A stretch of DNA of 6,141 nucleotides. Source: an uncultured Porphyromonas sp. Lineage in GTDB: Bacteria > Bacteroidota > Bacteroidia > Bacteroidales > Porphyromonadaceae. Shown in pieces: positions 4,567 through 6,141 of this stretch. Made by a program: the position numbers and the translations under genes. Numbering within the stretch: position 1 is the first letter of the stretch; the number at the start of each line of letters is the position of its first letter. A model generated the notes under the pieces. It made no database searches, had not been told where the DNA came from, and saw only the letters and a list, made by a program, of their open reading frames with translations. The stretch covers positions 1-6,141 of the forward strand of contig NZ_CAMYEZ010000124.1 of the NCBI RefSeq assembly GCF_947254915.1. Direction: 5' to 3'.

Positions 4567-5943
4567 ATGAACAACAAAATCAAAGCACTCCTCATCATTG
4601 GAGTTCTAGCGCTAGTTGCTCTCACGAGTAGCTGCAAGTCTGACAACAAGGCACCTAAGGGGGATCAGCTCGCTGAGACCTACCAGGGGAAGCCTGGTAC
4701 CTTTACGATCCGCTTCTCTGTACCCTCAGGCGATCCAGTTAAGTACAACCTACGTATGACACAGGATGCGAGAGAGTACAGCATCGACAAGGTAACCCTC
4801 TACATCTTTGAGAATGACAAGCTAGCACTTGATCCTATCTCCATCAGCAACCCCAGTCTAATGGCCGATCCTAACGATCCTACGGCTATGATCTACACCT
4901 ACACCTCTACGGACAACAGCATTCCTCAGGGGCTTGTCACCATCTATGGTATTGCCAACGAGGAGCTCACAACACAGCTCCATAAGGGCGACAATGTTAG
5001 CCAGCTCAAGAATATCATCGCTAAGAAAGAGCAAAAGGCTAATGAGTCCTCCAAGGATGTTGTCAACGGAGACGGTACGAATGGCACTACCGACAAGATC
5101 CCTATGGTCGGTGTCAAGAGCGATGTCAACCTCTTCCGACAGGAGGTCACGCTACCTCTAGAGCGTATCGTAGCTCGTATCGACATTAAGAACAATGTTG
5201 CCGACAAACTGCTCGAGATTACCGAGGTTTCTCTCCATAATGCCAACTCTAAGAGTCTTCTTGTCGATGACAAGACTTCTAACGTAGCCACAGGAAGCCA
5301 GAAAGTGAATGGTGTCACGCCATTCCTCTTCACCGCTGGTGCTGAGCAGAAGGTGCATAACAAGGTTTTCTACCTCTACGAGGGCAACCAAACGTCAGAA
5401 GCTGAGGCTACCTATGTCCTCATCAAGGCTAAGTTCCGTGGTACAGAGAAGGAGTACAAGATCCCCTTCTTTGACAAAGCCAAGAACAAGGGTATTGACA
5501 TCGTCCGCAACACGCTCTATCGTATCGTACTCGGTACCGATCACACAAACGACAACCTTACCTTCCAGCTTGAGGTCGCTGACTGGGATGGCTATGTCAA
5601 TACGGTAGTTAATTGGGATGCCTTCTCGGTAGCTTTTGATAAAGCAAGCTCTAACGACTTCACTTACGATGCTAAGAAGCACGAGCTCACGGCTCCTAAG
5701 ACAGCTGCTTCTGCTACCTTTACGACCTCTTGCGCACTGCAAAATGAGACACCTACATTTACTGCAACGGTAGAGGGTACTCACCCTTGGCTTACAGCAT
5801 CTGTAGAGCATGATGGCAAGATCAAGATCAATGTCAAAGCTGCTGGAGATGCTCCTCGTGGGGGGATTGTCACTGTCAAGTGCTCTACGGATCCACAGTT
5901 TGAGTACAAGATCCTAGTCAAGCAGGATAAGAAGGATAATTAA
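4567..5943 (+). CDS. Mfa1/FimA-like fimbrillin lipoprotein with BACON-like C-terminal domain
   Basis: The product is 458 residues. A lipoprotein signal peptide ends LTSSC with Cys23 as the lipid site. The pilin body shows family marks in order: a first strand GTFTIRFSV (44-52), IDKVTLYIFENDKL (73-86), YGIANEEL (127-134), PLERIVARIDI (197-207), EITEVSLHNANSKSLL (217-232), VFYLYEGNQ (267-275), a late RNTLYRIVLG (314-323) and LEVADWDG (335-342). A hydrophilic loop lies at about 153-177. The C-terminus (about 351-458) is an extra beta-rich domain of BACON or Ig type: ATFTTS strand, HPWLTASVEHDGKIKINVKA, then RGGIVTVKCS and YKILVKQD. Cys389 and Cys439 are the only cysteines after Cys23 and could form a disulfide. 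By family knowledge it is exported, processed and polymerised into the fimbrial shaft; Arg49, Arg63 and Arg69 are possible N-terminal cleavage points. Whether it is the shaft or a decorated accessory pilin is uncertain. Confidence 0.83.
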   Translation: MNNKIKALLIIGVLALVALTSSCKSDNKAPKGDQLAETYQGKPGTFTIRFSVPSGDPVKYNLRMTQDAREYSIDKVTLYIFENDKLALDPISISNPSLMADPNDPTAMIYTYTSTDNSIPQGLVTIYGIANEELTTQLHKGDNVSQLKNIIAKKEQKANESSKDVVNGDGTNGTTDKIPMVGVKSDVNLFRQEVTLPLERIVARIDIKNNVADKLLEITEVSLHNANSKSLLVDDKTSNVATGSQKVNGVTPFLFTAGAEQKVHNKVFYLYEGNQTSEAEATYVLIKAKFRGTEKEYKIPFFDKAKNKGIDIVRNTLYRIVLGTDHTNDNLTFQLEVADWDGYVNTVVNWDAFSVAFDKASSNDFTYDAKKHELTAPKTAASATFTTSCALQNETPTFTATVEGTHPWLTASVEHDGKIKINVKAAGDAPRGGIVTVKCSTDPQFEYKILVKQDKKDN

Positions 5944-5986
5944 TGCGATGCTATAGTTCACCTAGATTAGAACAAGCAAAAGAAGT

Positions 5987-6141
5987 ATGAACAAGATATA
6001 TCGCGTAGCGAGTGCCACCCTCATGGGGGTACTCTTGCTACTCACCTTGGGGAGCTGCTCTAAGGAGAGCCAGCTCATCCCCGAGGCACAGCCCGAGGCT
6101 GGGGCGGGACAGCTCGCCTTCAGCCTGGACAACGATGCGCT
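5987..6141 (+). CDS. partial pilin-like lipoprotein, cut by the window end
   Basis: An ATG 43 nt after the fimbrillin stop opens a frame that runs off the window; 51 codons are visible. The N-terminus is a good lipoprotein signal peptide: MNKIYRVASA, a hydrophobic core, then LTLGSC with the lipid site at Cys24. After a Glu/Pro/Ala-rich linker comes GQLAFSLDND, like the first beta-strand of fimbrillin-family and accessory pilin proteins. It is most likely a further fimbrial subunit (accessory or tip pilin) in the same operon. A FimB/Mfa2-type or unrelated lipoprotein is possible. A purine-rich AAAAGAAG just before the start is a weak ribosome binding site. Confidence 0.7.
   Translation, partial: MNKIYRVASATLMGVLLLLTLGSCSKESQLIPEAQPEAGAGQLAFSLDNDA

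Noticed and set aside
4944..5811. Long antisense and alternate-frame ORFs inside the fimbrillin gene
   Set aside because: They overlap a clearly coding frame, have no starts in a sensible context, and encode Ser/Arg/Leu-rich shadow sequences.
5944..5986. Terminator between fimbrillin and the next lipoprotein gene
   Set aside because: The 43-nt gap has only a 4-bp GTTC/GAAC pairing and no T-run. Read-through into the next gene is expected.

Overview
The window reads as the start of a fimbrial (type V pilus) gene cluster from a Bacteroidales bacterium. Porphyromonas or a close relative is the best guess. Four observations support this. The encoded families (DUF3575, DUF3868/OmpA, FimB/Mfa2, Mfa1/FimA-like fimbrillin) are typical of this order. 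The fimbrillins carry lipoprotein signal peptides. The start codons lack strong Shine-Dalgarno sequences, and the fimbrillin has an A/T-rich leader instead. Base composition is moderate, with much CGT, CTC and CTA codon use. The genus is an inference from family and style, not from any marker gene.

Layout. Positions 1-786 hold no convincing gene. They contain a GA tract, several short inverted repeats, one doubtful small basic ORF on the minus strand, and a roughly 175-bp MITE-like element (about 576-750) whose right end lies 36 bp before the first operon gene. Four plus-strand genes follow, then the start of a fifth: a DUF3575 outer-membrane-type protein (787-1374), a DUF3868 plus OmpA-like plus TPR-like protein (1394-3277), a FimB/Mfa2-type lipoprotein (3292-4392), a fimbrillin lipoprotein with an extra C-terminal BACON-like domain (4567-5943), and a second pilin-like lipoprotein cut by the window edge (5987 onward). 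The first three genes are separated by only 14-19 nt and are surely co-transcribed.

Between the FimB/Mfa2-type gene and the fimbrillin lies a 174-nt spacer. It is built largely of 7-nt repeats in opposite orientations (4391-4500) that can fold into a long imperfect hairpin starting inside the upstream stop codon. A second small hairpin and an A-rich leader follow. This spacer is the most unusual part of the window. It is the natural place for differential expression of the abundant fimbrillin relative to the low-copy assembly and anchor proteins.

Proposed teamwork (family knowledge plus inference): the lipoprotein pilins are exported and lipidated, taken to the outer membrane, and polymerised by strand exchange after proteolytic removal of the N-terminal segment. 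The FimB/Mfa2-type protein anchors the fibre or limits its length. The DUF3575 and OmpA-like proteins are outer-membrane or periplasmic partners of unknown exact role. I see no wholly new system. The notable points are the heptad spacer, the BACON-like C-terminal fimbrillin domain, and the MITE-like insertion at the operon head.
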